From the NCBI GenBank assembly GCA_016708305.1, contig JADJGB010000008.1:1364001-1428000 (forward strand): 64,000 nucleotides of DNA, read 5' to 3'. The notes below the pieces were generated by a model, which saw only the letters and a program-made list of their open reading frames with translations, had not been told where the DNA came from and made no database searches. The position numbers were made by a program, and so were the translations under genes. Source of the DNA: Sphingobacteriales bacterium. GTDB lineage: Bacteria; Bacteroidota; Bacteroidia; Chitinophagales; Chitinophagaceae. This document shows positions 40,916 through 51,948 of the stretch, in pieces; positions within the stretch are counted from its first letter, which is position 1; the number at the start of each line of letters is the position of its first letter.

Positions 40916-41962
40916 ATGCAGGAAAATATTTTTAAATACAATCAATTATTTACGCTTGAAAATGGGGCTAAATTTAATAATTTTCATCTGGCCTACACTA
41001 CTTATGGAGAAATGAATCCCGCAAAAGATAACGTTGTCTGGATTTTTCATGCGCTTACTGCCAACAGCAAGCCACATGAATGGTGGCCTGAAATGATTGG
41101 CGATAATAAAATTTTCGATCCACAAAAAGATTTTATCATTTGCGTCAATACGCCGGGAAGCTGCTACGGCAGTATCACCCCGTTGGATGTGGATGAAAAA
41201 TCCGGTAAGCCCTATTATCATAGTTTTCCTTTTTTTACAACACGGGATATGATACGGTCATATCAATTACTGAAAGAAGTACTCGGCATTGAAAACATAA
41301 AAATCGGTATTGGTGGTAGCATGGGTGGGCAGCAATTGCTGGAATGGGCAATTGAAGAACCAGACTTGTTTGAATATATTATACCCATGGCTACCAATGC
41401 CATACACTCTGCATGGGGCAAGGCTTTCAATGCCTCTCAGCGATTAGCCATTGAAGCAGATGCTACATGGACTAATGAAAATGAAGATGCGGGTAAGAAA
41501 GGATTGGAAGTGGCAAGAAGCATCGGTCTTCTTTCGTACAGAAATGCTACAGCATATAACAAAACACAGTCGGAATCTACAGACGAAAAATTAGAAGACT
41601 TTAAAAGTGAAAGCTATCAGCGTTATCAGGGCACCAAATTATCGGCAAGGTTTAATGCATTCAGTTATTTTGTTTTAAGTAAAAGTATGGATTCGCATAA
41701 TGTGGGGCGGGGTAGAGGCGGCATCGTTCAGGCGCTTTCTTTAATAAAGGCGAAAACATTAATTCTGAGCCTTGAGGGAGATATTTTATTTCCGCCAGAT
41801 GAGCAGGCGTTTCTTGCAAACCATATAAATAATGCACAATTAAAAGTAATAAGAACCGATTATGGTCACGATGGGTTCCTGCTTGAGTTTGAACAAATAG
41901 GTATTGCATTAAGAGAATTTTTAAAAGTAAAAGACATTAATGAAATAAATTACAGTATTTAA
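40916..41962 (+). CDS. metX: Homoserine O-acetyltransferase
   Basis: This alpha/beta-hydrolase acetylates homoserine, giving the substrate of MetY. The nucleophile Ser is in GIGGSMGGQQLLEWA near residue 143; the Asp is in SLEGDILFPP and the His in RTDYGHDGFLLE near residue 322. 348 residues, frame intact. It sits between metY and hom, 162 bases after metY. Confidence 0.95.
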   Translation: MQENIFKYNQLFTLENGAKFNNFHLAYTTYGEMNPAKDNVVWIFHALTANSKPHEWWPEMIGDNKIFDPQKDFIICVNTPGSCYGSITPLDVDEKSGKPYYHSFPFFTTRDMIRSYQLLKEVLGIENIKIGIGGSMGGQQLLEWAIEEPDLFEYIIPMATNAIHSAWGKAFNASQRLAIEADATWTNENEDAGKKGLEVARSIGLLSYRNATAYNKTQSESTDEKLEDFKSESYQRYQGTKLSARFNAFSYFVLSKSMDSHNVGRGRGGIVQALSLIKAKTLILSLEGDILFPPDEQAFLANHINNAQLKVIRTDYGHDGFLLEFEQIGIALREFLKVKDINEINYSI

Positions 41963-42028
41963 GATAGGATAATGGATTAATGAGATAATGATTTTATCAA
42001 AATATTTTAAACAACATAAATTAAAATT

Positions 42029-43285
42029 ATGAGTAAACATAAAGAACTGATCATTGGGATGTTTGGCTTTGGCGTGGTGGGCGAAGGTCTTTACAAAGTA
42101 CTGCAACAAACGCCTTCATTAAAAGCGCGTATTAAAAAAGTGTGCATAAAACATCCTGATAAAAAGAGAAGCGCGCCATCCGAACTCTTTACAACAGATA
42201 AGGATGAAATTCTGAATGATAAGGAAATAAATGTAGTGGTAGAAGTGATTGACGATGCCAATGCTGCATTCGAAATTGTAAAAACGGCTTTGAAAAATAA
42301 AAAGGAAGCAGTAAGTTCCAGCAAAAAAATGATTGCGGAACACCTGCAGGAATTGCTTGATCTGCAACAGAAAACAGGCAGGTCATTCTTGTACGAATCT
42401 TCTGCCTGCGCATCCATTCCTGTAATCAGAAATCTGGAAGAATATTATGATAATGATTTGCTTCATAGTATCAGAGCCTATTGTAATGGCAGCACCAATT
42501 TTATTCTTACAAAAATGTTTGATGAAAATCTGGGCTTTAAGGAGGCATTGCTTTTGGCACAACAATTAGGTTTTGCGGAAAGCAATCCCAAGTTAGATGT
42601 AGAAGGCTTTGATGCAGTGAATAAATGGACGTTGCTGCTGAATCATGCTTATGGCATAGTAACCTCTCCCGACACAATTTTGTTCAATGGGATCCAGAAC
42701 GTTACTAAATCGGATGCCGCAGTAGCCAAATCGAGAGGACAACAAATCAAATTAGTGGCGCAAGCCAAAAAACTTGTTCTTGGCGGAGTAGGAGCCTTTG
42801 TATTGCCTCAGTTTGTAACAGCCGAGAGTCCTCTGGCTTTTGTTAAAAATGAGTATAACGGAGTGGTGATAGAAAGTGGTTTTGCGGACCAGCAGTTTTT
42901 CTATGGCAAAGGCGCCGGTAGTTTCCCAACGGCTTCCGCAGTTCTGAGTGATATTTCAGCTTTACGATATGGTTATAAATATGAGTATAAAAAATTGTAT
43001 CATCATACACCTCATGTCATTAATGATGATATCTATTTGAAAGTTTATGTCAGCTTCAATCAATTAAGCGATATTCCCAAGGAGGATTTTGAGTGGATAG
43101 AGCAATGGCACGCACAGGAAGACCGGAAATATTTGTCGGGAGTGATTGCCCTGAAAAAATTGAAAGAAGGCTCCTGGTGGAAAGAAAACGGAACTTCCCT
43201 GATACTTGAGCCGGACCCAATTATTGAAAATATTGAAGAAAGAAGGTTGAAAAAGAAAAGCTTAGAACTGGCGGGATTGCATTAG
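42029..43285 (+). CDS. hom: Homoserine dehydrogenase
   Basis: This enzyme reduces aspartate semialdehyde to homoserine, the branch point to Met and Thr. It has the NAD(P)-binding start IGMFGFGVVGEGLYKVL, the substrate-binding region ESSACASIPVIRNLEEYYDN and the signature GSTNFILTKM with FAESNPKLDVEGFDAVNKW. 418 residues with no fused aspartokinase and no clear ACT domain. It completes a self-contained operon that turns aspartate semialdehyde into homocysteine. Confidence 0.93.
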   Translation: MSKHKELIIGMFGFGVVGEGLYKVLQQTPSLKARIKKVCIKHPDKKRSAPSELFTTDKDEILNDKEINVVVEVIDDANAAFEIVKTALKNKKEAVSSSKKMIAEHLQELLDLQQKTGRSFLYESSACASIPVIRNLEEYYDNDLLHSIRAYCNGSTNFILTKMFDENLGFKEALLLAQQLGFAESNPKLDVEGFDAVNKWTLLLNHAYGIVTSPDTILFNGIQNVTKSDAAVAKSRGQQIKLVAQAKKLVLGGVGAFVLPQFVTAESPLAFVKNEYNGVVIESGFADQQFFYGKGAGSFPTASAVLSDISALRYGYKYEYKKLYHHTPHVINDDIYLKVYVSFNQLSDIPKEDFEWIEQWHAQEDRKYLSGVIALKKLKEGSWWKENGTSLILEPDPIIENIEERRLKKKSLELAGLH

Positions 43286-43286
43286 A

Positions 43287-43395
43287 GAGTTGTTAGGTTA
43301 AGGCTGAGGTTGAGGTTAAGATTGAGGTTAAGGTTGAGGCTAAGATTGAGATTAAGGCTGAGGTTTAGGTTAAAGTTAAGATTGAGATTAAGGAG
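43287..43395 (+). repeat. Degenerate hexanucleotide tandem repeat (TTRAGR type)
   Basis: About eighteen successive units of the form GGTTAA, GGTTGA, GATTGA, GATTAA or GGCTGA run from just after the hom stop to about 43395. A shorter array of the same kind lies at 59650-59735. The rest of the gap to 43656 holds only a promoter-like box. Confidence 0.8.
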
Positions 43396-43584
43396 TTGCA
43401 ATAGTGAAATATTAATACTGATAAAAGCAATTTGTTGTAATTCTCAGGCTCGAATAATTTAGAATATATAAGAGATATTATGCTCTTATTGGGAAAGAAA
43501 TGACGCTAACCAGAAGATACAACCTAAGGAATAAAAAGACGACAAATTTGTAAGAATAAAAGAGTGATTCAAATATTTAGTTAT

Positions 43585-43592
43585 TAGCTTTG
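43585..43592 (+). promoter_or_regulatory. TAnnTTTG -7 box upstream of the rhamnosidase
   Basis: TAGCTTTG matches the consensus exactly, 64 bases before the preferred ATG of the GH78 gene. Confidence 0.45.
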
Positions 43593-43656
43593 AATATCGG
43601 ATAAATAAATATATCTGTTTTGAAATTGATTGCTTTATTTAAATCAAATATTTGCC

Positions 43657-46348
43657 ATGCGTTCTTTTTTTCTTCTTTTCCTTCTGTTTTTTGGAATGAT
43701 TTCTCCGGCCCAGATTTCTGTGAATAATTTATTAACTGAAAATCTGAAAGAGCCATTGGGGTTGGGTGTATCTCATCCCCGATTTAGCTGGCAATTACAT
43801 TCAAAAGCACGAAATGTAATGCAGACCGCCTATGAAATAAAACTGATATCTGATAAAAAACCGGTCTGGAACTCGGGAAAAGTATTTTCAGATGCTTCCG
43901 TTTATGTTGATTATAAAGGAAACCCGCTTTTGTCTGATACAAAATATAGCTGGCAGGTAAGAGTGTGGAATAATAAGGGTAAGGTATCGCCCTGGAGCGC
44001 TCCTGCTGGTTTTCAAACGGGATTGTTGAAAACAACAGAATGGACTGCAAAGTGGATAGAACCCGCAATCGAATTGAGTAATGAAATGCCTTTCCCTTTA
44101 TTCAGAAGAGAATTTAACCTCAGAAAAAAGATAAAATCTGCCACTGCCTATATCACAGCGCATGGCCTTTATGAAGCATTTCTCAATGGTAAAAAAATTG
44201 GAGATCTATGGCTGACTCCGGGCTGGACTTCCTACAATAAAAGGCTTCAATATCAGGCTTATGATGTAACCAAACTGCTACAAAGTGGTCAAAATGCACT
44301 TGGCGTAATGCTGGGTAATGGCTGGTATCGGAGTGTTCTCGGGTGGCGAAATAATGGTAATATTTACGGAAAATACTTAGGATTATTATTGCAAATCAAT
44401 ATTAAATATACTGATGGTTCAAGTGAACAATTGGTTACTGACGAAAACTGGAAATCATCTACCGGCGAAATTATCTTTTCACAGGTGTATGATGGGGAAA
44501 TCATTGATGCTTCTAAAGAAAAAACCGGATGGAAAACAATCGGTTATGATGAGAAGGATTGGGAAAAAGTAAAAGTAGCCGACTATCCAAAAAATAATAT
44601 CATTGCCACGGTAAACGAACCGGTTAAAAAACATGAAACTTTCAAGCCATTAAGCATAATAACAACTCCTAATGGAGAAAAAGTTATTGATTTTGGTCAG
44701 AACCTTGTTGGTTGGGTGGCGGTAAAACTGAGAGGCAAGGAAGGAGATACCATTACCATTTCTCATGCCGAAGTATTGGACAAAAAAGGTAATTTTTATA
44801 CAGAAAATCTTCGTGCGGCCAAAGCTCAGATGAAATATGTATTAAAAGGAGAGTCGGAAAAAACTTTTCACCCTCATTTCTCATGGATGGGTTTCAGGTT
44901 TATTAAAGTGGATGGATATACCGGTGATCTGAATCCGAATGATTTTGAAGCCTGTCGCTCTTTATTCAGCAATGGAGCCGACGGGTACATTTTCTTCCTC
45001 CAATAAAATGGTCAATCAACTTCAGCATAACATTCAATGGGGACAAAAAGGCAATTTTCTGGATGTGCCTACTGATTGTCCGCAGCGTGATGAACGGCTT
45101 GGATGGACGGGAGATGCACAGGCTTTTGCACGCACAGCTGCTTTCAATATGAATGTAAATAATTTTTTTGCAAAATGGCTTCAGGATTTGGAAGCCGATC
45201 AGATTGACGGACTTGTGCCTCATGTTATTCCTAATGTGCTGGGTAAAGGGGGCAATAGCGCCGGCTGGGCCGATGCGGCAACTATTATTCCCTGGACAAT
45301 GTACCTGTCCTACGGCGACAAACAACTTTTGCAAAACCAGTACAGCAGTATGAAAGCTTTTGTGGAAAGTGTCAGACACACTACCAAAAACGATTTGTGG
45401 AATAGCGGTTTTCACTATGGCGACTGGTTGTTTTATCGACCCTTTGATGATAATGATGGCAGAAGCGCTGTTACCGATAAATATCTGATTGCACAATGCT
45501 TTTATGCCAACTCTGTGCAAATGTTGGTTAATGCAGCAACAGTTTTAGGAAAACAAAATGATGTAATCGAGTATAGCAGTTTATTAAAGAGGATTAAAAC
45601 GGCATTCAACAAAGAATATGTAACCTCAACCGGCCGGCCGGTTTCGGGTACGCAAACGGCCTACACCCTGGCATTGCAGTTTGACATGCTGCCCGAATCT
45701 CTGCAAAAACAAGCCGCCGAAAGGTTGGTTGAAAATATAAAAAATTATAACACACATCTGACTACCGGATTTTTGGGAACACCCTATTTGTGCCACGTAC
45801 TTACAAGATTTGGATATGACAGTATCGCATACAAACTATTGTTGAGGGATGACTATCCTTCCTGGTTGTATCCTATCAAAATGGGCGCTACTACCATCTG
45901 GGAACGCTGGGATGGTATGAAGCCCGACAGCAGTTTTCAAACTCCGGGCATGAACTCTTTTAACCACTATGCCTATGGCGCCATAGGTGATTGGTTGTAT
46001 CGGCGAATGTCAGGAATAGATACTTACGAGGATGGCCCGGGCTATAAGCACATAAAAATTCAACCGCATGTTGACACTAATTTTTCCAATGTGGCAGCAA
46101 GTTTAAAAACATATTATGGTTTAGTAACAAGTAGTTGGTCGGTTGATAGCGCTAAGCTGAAACTGAAAGTTGGTATTCCGGCGAATACCTGGGCAACTGT
46201 ATTCATTCCGGCAAAAGATGAAAAACTGATTACCGAAAACGGGAAGCCGCTTCTTTCTACATCTGATATTAAAATATTGCGAAAAGAAGGCGATTATGTT
46301 GTAATCACGGTTGGTTCAGGAGGCTATAGTTTTGAAATAGTCAGGTAA
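43657..46348 (+). CDS. GH78 alpha-L-rhamnosidase, exported (one frameshift)
   Basis: This enzyme releases terminal alpha-L-rhamnose from glycans or plant glycosides. ATG at 43657 begins a signal peptide (FFLLFLLFFGMISPAQ); an earlier in-frame start only adds residues before it. The order is an Ig-like N-terminal domain, the Bac_rhamnosid_N domain (GLYEAFLNGKKIGDLWLTPG), then the (alpha/alpha)6 catalytic domain with the acidic cluster DCPQRDERLGWTGDAQ and the catalytic-Glu region GATTIWERWDG, then a C-terminal beta domain. A one-base insertion near 44955 splits it (restored reading DFEAVALYSAMEPTG). About 895 residues, normal for the family. Confidence 0.93.
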
Positions 46349-46461
46349 AACAAATTGTTGATAAACAAATTGTATTTACCCTATATTCATTTCAGACATT
46401 AATTGATCTGAATTGAATCAATCAAAATTATCTGTTATCAACCAACCTTTAAATGGTTATG

Positions 46462-46917
46462 CTAAAACCAACCTCTGCTTGCGCCTACTGCTCTGAATGG
46501 CCAGGGAATAGCTGCCAGCATGATAATTAATGCAATCACATAATAAAGAACCGTTTTACGATGTTTTTGGCATCCGGTATATTTTTCTTTGCAAAGATTT
46601 TCCGATATGCACCAGAATAATCGCAATGATCATCATGGTGATATGTTCTACGGCAAAGAAACGAGCCACGGGGTCTTTCATTACGGCGCTCATTCCCGAG
46701 TCTAAGATTGTCTGAAGGCCGAATCTTCCGGTGAACCATTGCACCAGACCAATCAACAGCATCAGGTCGCAGGCGATCATCAGGGAGAGTCCTACTTTTT
46801 TATGACCTTCGGTAAAAGGTTTGTTTCCTGCTCCAAGGCTTTAAAAATTGCAATCAGCAATAACAATAAAATAATCCATCTCAAAAAACTGTGTGTGTGC
46901 AATAATCCGGTTTCCAT
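46462..46917 (-). CDS. Four-helix membrane protein, cytochrome b-like (two compensating frameshifts)
   Basis: ATG at 46915-46917 starts METGLLHTHSFLRW with the helix IILLLLLIAIFKAL. One G missing near 46837 restores GAGNKPFTEGHKKVGLSLM, helix 2 and FGLQTILDSG. The third helix carries AVEHITMMIIAIILVHIGK, and an extra A near 46591 hides the last part (KYTGCQKHRKTVLYYVIAL... ending PWPFRAVGASRGWF). Joined it has 151 residues with His residues in the helices, as in small cytochrome-b-like proteins annotated in Bacteroidota. Heme binding is not proven. Confidence 0.55.
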
Positions 46918-46962
46918 TAATTTAGATTTTAGATGTTAGACTTTAGATTTTAGATTTATTTA
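46918..46962. repeat. TTTAGAT short direct repeats
   Basis: Five overlapping copies of TTAGATTTTAGA-like words occur in about 45 bases upstream of the cytochrome b-like gene. They could be a simple slippage repeat or operator-like sites. Confidence 0.5.
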
Positions 46963-47012
46963 ATGGTCTGTTATCTCTTTATCTAAAGTAATGTTTTAAA
47001 AAATATAGTTTT

Positions 47013-48086
47013 TTATTTTGCCCATTCTGCCAAAAAACATTGGTATCGTGAGTGCCTCCGTTATTTCGGTTGCTGCTGAAAAGTATTTTTTACCATCCGG
47101 CGAAAACATCGGGAAAGCATCAAATCCTTTGTCTCTACTTACTTTCTGCAGATTGCTGCCGTCTCCGTTCATAATGTACATGTTAAACGGGAAGCCTCTT
47201 TTATATTCATGGTTGGAAGCAAAAATAATTCGTTTGCTGTCGGGCATAAATACCGGCGCCCAGTTGGCCTGACCTAAGTGGGTAATTTGTTGCTGATCGT
47301 TGCCATCTGCATTGGCTGTCCATACTTCCATATTGGTAGGCGCCACCAAACCTTCGGCCAGCAATTCTTTATACTCTTTATTTCGGCCTCTGTTTTCGGT
47401 CCTGGAAGCGCGCCAGATGATTTTTTACCATCGGGGCTAAACCACGCGCCGCCATCATAACCCAATGCGTTGGTGATTCTTTTTTCCTTGCCTGTTTTCA
47501 GGTTCATGATGTATAAATCTATGTCGCCGTCTTTTGTGCTGGTATAAATCATTTTTTTGCCATCGGGCGATAGTGTGGCTTCGGCATCATAACCTTTGGA
47601 ATGGGTTAACTGCCTCACAATTTTCCCGTTCAGATCAGCCATAAATATATCGTAGCTGCTGTACAGCGGCCATATATATTTATTGCCGTATTTCGAGCGG
47701 TCAGGTACAGGCGGACATTCATCGCCTCCCAGATGGGTGCTGGCATAAATAATGTGTTTGCCGTCTTTGGTAAAGAAAGCACAAGTGGTGCGACCCTTTC
47801 CGGTGCTTACCATCCGGTAGGTAAACTTTTCATTCTTTTTAGGCGCTTTCCCCACAAAAATCTGATCACAAGGGATGCCGTCTTTGGCGCTTGTTCTCTG
47901 AAAAACGATATACTTGCCGTCAAAACTCCAGTAAGCTTCGGCATTATCGCCTCCAAAAGTAAGTTGCTGAATGTTTTTGAAATGCTTTTCATCCGGATAA
48001 AGAATAGTATCCTTTACGGCAACCGTTGCCTTTGAAAAGTTTTGAATAAAAAGAAATACTGCCAGTAAAAATGATAATTTCCTCAT
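47013..48086 (-). CDS. TolB-like beta-propeller protein (PD40 repeats), two frameshifts
   Basis: Signal peptide MRKLSFLLAVFLFIQNFSKA (start 48086) then six or so PD40/WD40-like repeats with the recurring SPDGKKxxxxS pattern (TLSPDGKKMIYTSTKDGD, FSPDGKK, MPDSKRIIFASN). It is a periplasmic propeller. A missing A near 47423 splits the ORF (restored KIIWRASRTENRGRNKEYK), and another near 47090 hides the true end (LFSSNRNNGGTHDTNVFLAEWAK, stop 47013-47015). TolB relatives act as binding scaffolds, and similar stand-alone proteins often sit near peptidases, as here. Confidence 0.8.
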
Positions 48087-48272
48087 TATTAAATAACTAA
48101 TTCCTGCAAATGTAGGTACTGCAATAGTTATAATTGTAATATTTCGGTCAAAACTTCTACTGTTCGTTGAAACGATTATTTTCCCGTTTATCAAAATGAG
48201 TTTTATGAAAGAGGGTAATTGATTTATTTTTATACGTCAATCATCATTTGCTAAATTTAATAATCACAAAAC

Positions 48273-49192
48273 ATGCAAAGAATCTATTTTTTGTTTTTGC
48301 TTTTATTTTTCCCCGGTTTTTTATGGTCGCAGGATGCTGCCACCATTCAAAAAATAAGAGAAGAGGGATTAAATAACACTCGGTAATGGATATCGCTTTT
48401 CAACTAACGGAAGTAAGCGGCCCCCGTGTTACCGGAAGCCCGGGATTAAAACGCGCTTCTGAGTATGCGGTGAATCAACTTAAACAATGGGGCTTACGGA
48501 TGTGGTTTTAGACCCCTGGTGCGATTTTGGTAAAGGTTGGGAACTGAAAAAATCATACCTTTCCATGAGTGCGCCCTGGTACAAACCGATAGCCGGTTTC
48601 CCCAAAGTGTGGACGGGTGGCACCAACGGATTGAAAAGGGCTACTGTTGTTTTGATCAATGCCAAAGACAGCGCCGAAATAGTAAACAATTATAAGGGTA
48701 AACTTTCGGGTAAAATACTGATAATGAACACGCCTGTTCATTATGTTCCTAACGATTTGCCCGATTTGGTGCGCTGGACACCTGCACAGTTGGATTCTAT
48801 GCAAAATATAAAATCCAAAGCGCCTGATACTGCGGGAGTCCATCAATGTCTGGGTGAAATAAAAGGTACCGATAAAAAACTGAAAGATGAAGTAGTGATG
48901 TTAGGCGGCCATCTGGATTCCTGGCAGGGAGCCACAGGAGCTACCGATAATGCTGCAGGATGTGCTGTGATAATGGAGGCGGTTCGTATTTTGCAAAAAT
49001 CAGGCATCAAACCAAGACGCACCATCAGAATTGCGCTTTGGAGCGGAGAAGAGCAGGGATTGTACGGCTCGCGCGAGTATGTGAAAAAAACCTTTGCCGA
49101 CAGGGCCGACATGAAACTGAAACCTGCACGATAAGTTTGATGTGTATTTTAACAGTTCCCCGAAAGGGACTTCCCAAACCGGCTCTGAGTAG
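48273..49192 (+). pseudogene. M28-family zinc aminopeptidase, degraded
   Basis: Signal peptide (FFPGFLWSQ), then TEVSGPRVTGSPGLKRASEY and DPWCDFGKGWELKK, as in exported M28 peptidases with a PA domain. The zinc-site block VVMLGGHLDSWQGATGATDNAAG and the catalytic GEEQG are present. Problems: shifts near 48383, 48488, 48848 and 49130; loss of roughly 100 codons between the PA domain and the catalytic domain; and an early end (HDKFDVYFN then a foreign tail to TAG 49190-49192), so the last zinc ligands are absent. This is more than run-length error and looks like a relic. Confidence 0.75.
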
Positions 49193-49395
49193 GTTCCCGT
49201 TTTAAAATATTTAGCACTGTTCGGTTGAGCCGGGTTTTTTTACCGACTTCTTCCCCTTCTTTACCGTTTTTTGCTAAAATTTATGTATTTCTATCGGTTA
49301 CTTTGCCGCAAAAAACTGATGAACCAGAAACTAAAGTTTTGCAATTCAGTTTTTTATTCATCATAATCATAATACTTTTATGATTCTTTAAGGTT

Positions 49396-50901
49396 TTGAA
49401 CATGGAGAATACAACCATTAGTGGTTATGTCTTAAAATATAAATTGGGCGAAGGCGGTATGGCAGAAGTCTGGTATGCCGAAAACAGCCTGCAGATGCCT
49501 GCTGCCATCAAGGTGCTGCAAAAAAGGTTTTGCAGCGACCCTGAGTTGGTTTCCCGTTTCGAAAATGAAGCCAAACTGATGGTGCAACTCAACCATCCGA
49601 ATATACGCAAAATGCTCGATTTTTCGGCAGTGGACGCAAGACCCTGTATGGTGATGGAGTACCTCCACGGCAAAGATTTATCGCAAAGACTTAAAGCAGG
49701 CGAGCGGTTTTCCAATGATCAACTAATAAAATGGTGGAACGATTTGGTGGATGCGCTGCAATACACCCATCAGAAAAATATCATTCATCGCGACATAAAA
49801 CCTTCCAATCTTTTCCTGACGGACGACGGGCAGATAAAGATGCTGGATTTTGGCATTGCAAAAATCAAGGACAATATCACCCTCACTCAGACCGGCTCAC
49901 GAATGGGTACGCTGATGTACATGAGTCCCGAGCAGGTATATGACATGAAAACCCTTTCGTACAAAACCGATGTTTACTCATTGGCAGTGAGTTTTTATCA
50001 TTTGGTAACGGGCGCCGCTCCTTACGATAATCAACTGTCCGACTTTGAGGTGCAGGAGAATATTGTAAGAAAGAATCTGAATACTGCCGTACTCCCGCAA
50101 CCCTGGCGCTCCTTGCTGCCTGATTATCTCTCTAAAAATCCGGAGGAGCGAAAAGAATTGAGAAAATTGGATAAGGTTGAATCTGAAAGACTGGCAACAA
50201 GTGCAGGAGGTTATGCTGCCACTCCGGCTGTCGGTTCAGCCCCTGATGCGCTGCTGCAACCGAGACGCAAAAACGGCAGGAACATATTTTTTTCTTTGCT
50301 GGTCATTGCAGGATTGGTTTACATGGCCTTGAATAAGGACACGATCAAGCAATTTCTGAAAACCGATGGTTCCGGTGATAGAAATAAGAAAACGGTTGTG
50401 CAGCCCCGCCCGCAACCTCCCATACAGGATACCGAAGCGCAAATTCCGGCCGTTGTGCTGCCCGATACGCTTCCTGCGCCATCTGAACAGGATATTGAAA
50501 GTGTGACCATTACAATTGACGTGAAAGAAAAAGAACTGAATGTAAAAAACCTGTTGACTGATTATTACACAAACAGAAGCAATTGCGGCAACCTCTACCG
50601 GTATTTCAGAGATACTGTAAAGCAATATTACACAAAATCCAATGTTACGCTGGATGAGGTGATGAAAGAATGTCAGCGATATCATGACAAGTGGAAATTT
50701 ACCGAAGCAGATTTTGATGAATCTTCTTTTTCATTCACCCATCAGGAAAATGGAAATTTGCTTGTGGATTTTTCGATGCTGTACAAAATAAAACAGAACG
50801 AAAATGACGAGTGGTCAAATTACAATGTAGATGTTTCGGCTATTGTTGATGAAAACATGAAGATTACCCGTATTGTGGAACGAAGGATTGAAAAATTATA
50901 A
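49396..50901 (+). CDS. Membrane Ser/Thr protein kinase (Hanks type) with extracytoplasmic domain
   Basis: The cytoplasmic kinase domain spans about residues 10-265. It has the Gly loop (LGEGGMAEVW), the ATP lysine in AAIKVLQ, catalytic HRDIKPSNL, DFGIAK and the activation-loop end MSPEQ. A disordered linker, a membrane helix near residue 300 (NIFFSLLVIAGLVYMAL) and a periplasmic domain of about 170 residues with no named family follow. The layout resembles PknB-type sensor kinases, but without PASTA repeats. First gene of a run of seven or eight kinase/FHA/phosphatase/cell-wall genes. A near-consensus TTACTTTG box lies about 100 bases upstream. Confidence 0.93.
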   Translation: MNMENTTISGYVLKYKLGEGGMAEVWYAENSLQMPAAIKVLQKRFCSDPELVSRFENEAKLMVQLNHPNIRKMLDFSAVDARPCMVMEYLHGKDLSQRLKAGERFSNDQLIKWWNDLVDALQYTHQKNIIHRDIKPSNLFLTDDGQIKMLDFGIAKIKDNITLTQTGSRMGTLMYMSPEQVYDMKTLSYKTDVYSLAVSFYHLVTGAAPYDNQLSDFEVQENIVRKNLNTAVLPQPWRSLLPDYLSKNPEERKELRKLDKVESERLATSAGGYAATPAVGSAPDALLQPRRKNGRNIFFSLLVIAGLVYMALNKDTIKQFLKTDGSGDRNKKTVVQPRPQPPIQDTEAQIPAVVLPDTLPAPSEQDIESVTITIDVKEKELNVKNLLTDYYTNRSNCGNLYRYFRDTVKQYYTKSNVTLDEVMKECQRYHDKWKFTEADFDESSFSFTHQENGNLLVDFSMLYKIKQNENDEWSNYNVDVSAIVDENMKITRIVERRIEKL

Positions 50902-50921
50902 ATTGGAAATAGATTAAAACT

Positions 50922-51868
50922 ATGTTTGAAAAAATTAAAAAATGGCTGTTGCCCGATGAGGAGGAAGAGTCAAAGACGTTAACCAACCAGTCGTTGGTGG
51001 ATCAGGTGGTGGCTTCGTTTAAAGAAACGATTAAGCGGGAATCTTTTAATAAAAGAATGATGTACGATTGCAGTTACCTGATACTGATGCGCCCCGAAGA
51101 TTATAAGCGCGCCGAACTTAGGTTGGCCGGCATTACCGAAGGAATATTGGATGAGTTTTATGAATATATTGATTCCATGAAAGCGCAATATCCGCGCTAC
51201 GAACCGATTGCTAATTTCTGGGATTTTCAGTATTGCCCTTCCGAAAAGGAGTGGATAACAGCGATATCGAACCGGGGTCGGTGCAGGTAATCAGCGCTGC
51301 CACCAGCGAAAAATCATGGGTGGAACTTTCATCAGAACAAATAAAAGTGTCCATCAGCAGCAAGCACTCCAAGTATTCCAAATATGATTTGAACCCTAAC
51401 ACTTTTGCAAATATTGATATTTTGTCAAAAGGTCATTTCAGGGTTAAGTTTAAGAAAGATTTTCTGGGTGAGCAGCCTGCGGCGGCTCCGGCCCCTGCGG
51501 TTACGTCAAAAAGCGCCGCACCGCAAAGCCTGGCTACCATTCAGTTTGTATTGAATAAAGAGCGGTATAGTTTTCAAATGCGCGAAAAGCAGTTGAAAAT
51601 TACAAAAGCCATTGAAGGAGTACCCAGTACGCCCACTTTGCTCTGCATCAATGAACCCAGCGGCAGTCTGCAAAAGGAACATATTCTAATAAGGTATGAT
51701 GATGCGGCAAGAGCTTTTTATATTGCATTGTATGCAGATGCCTATATAAACGAGCAGAAACTGTCGCTGAGTGTTCCCGGCCAGAATCCGGTGTGGCATC
51801 CGCTAAAAAATGATTCTACCATTGTTTGCGGCATTTTTCAGTTGGATTTCAAAGGGCATATTTTTTAA
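50922..51868 (+). CDS. FhaA-like protein: N-terminal helical domain plus FHA-like C-terminus (one frameshift)
   Basis: The first 110 residues (YLILMRPEDYKRAELRLAGI) recall the DUF3662-type domain at the start of mycobacterial FhaA by general pattern only. After a Pro/Ala linker (PAAAPAPAVTSKSAAPQ) the last 110 residues form a beta-rich domain (IQFVLNKERYSFQMREKQ, KEHILIRYD) that looks FHA-like, though the classic GR and SxxH residues are weak. The frame shifts near 51250 (restored PSEKEVDNSDIEPGSVQ). FHA domains bind phosphothreonine, so it is a likely substrate or adaptor of the flanking kinases. Confidence 0.55.
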
Positions 51869-51879
51869 AAGTAAAGCTG

Positions 51880-51948
51880 ATGATTCAGGCGTTGATGATA
51901 TTGTTTATTGTTTTGGTCTTTTATCTGCAATCTAAAAATAAATTATGA
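51880..51948 (+). CDS. Possible 22-residue membrane microprotein coupled to the PP2C gene
   Basis: ATG at 51880 opens a single hydrophobic helix (QALMILFIVLVFYLQSKNKL) whose TGA overlaps the phosphatase ATG by four bases (ATGA), a coupling arrangement. It may instead be noise: another frame continues the upstream gene as HIFFKSKADDSGVDDIVY if one T is added. I cannot decide between them. Confidence 0.25.
   Translation: MIQALMILFIVLVFYLQSKNKL

Noticed and set aside
43287..43395. CRISPR array
   Set aside because: The units are six bases with no spacers and no cas genes in the window.
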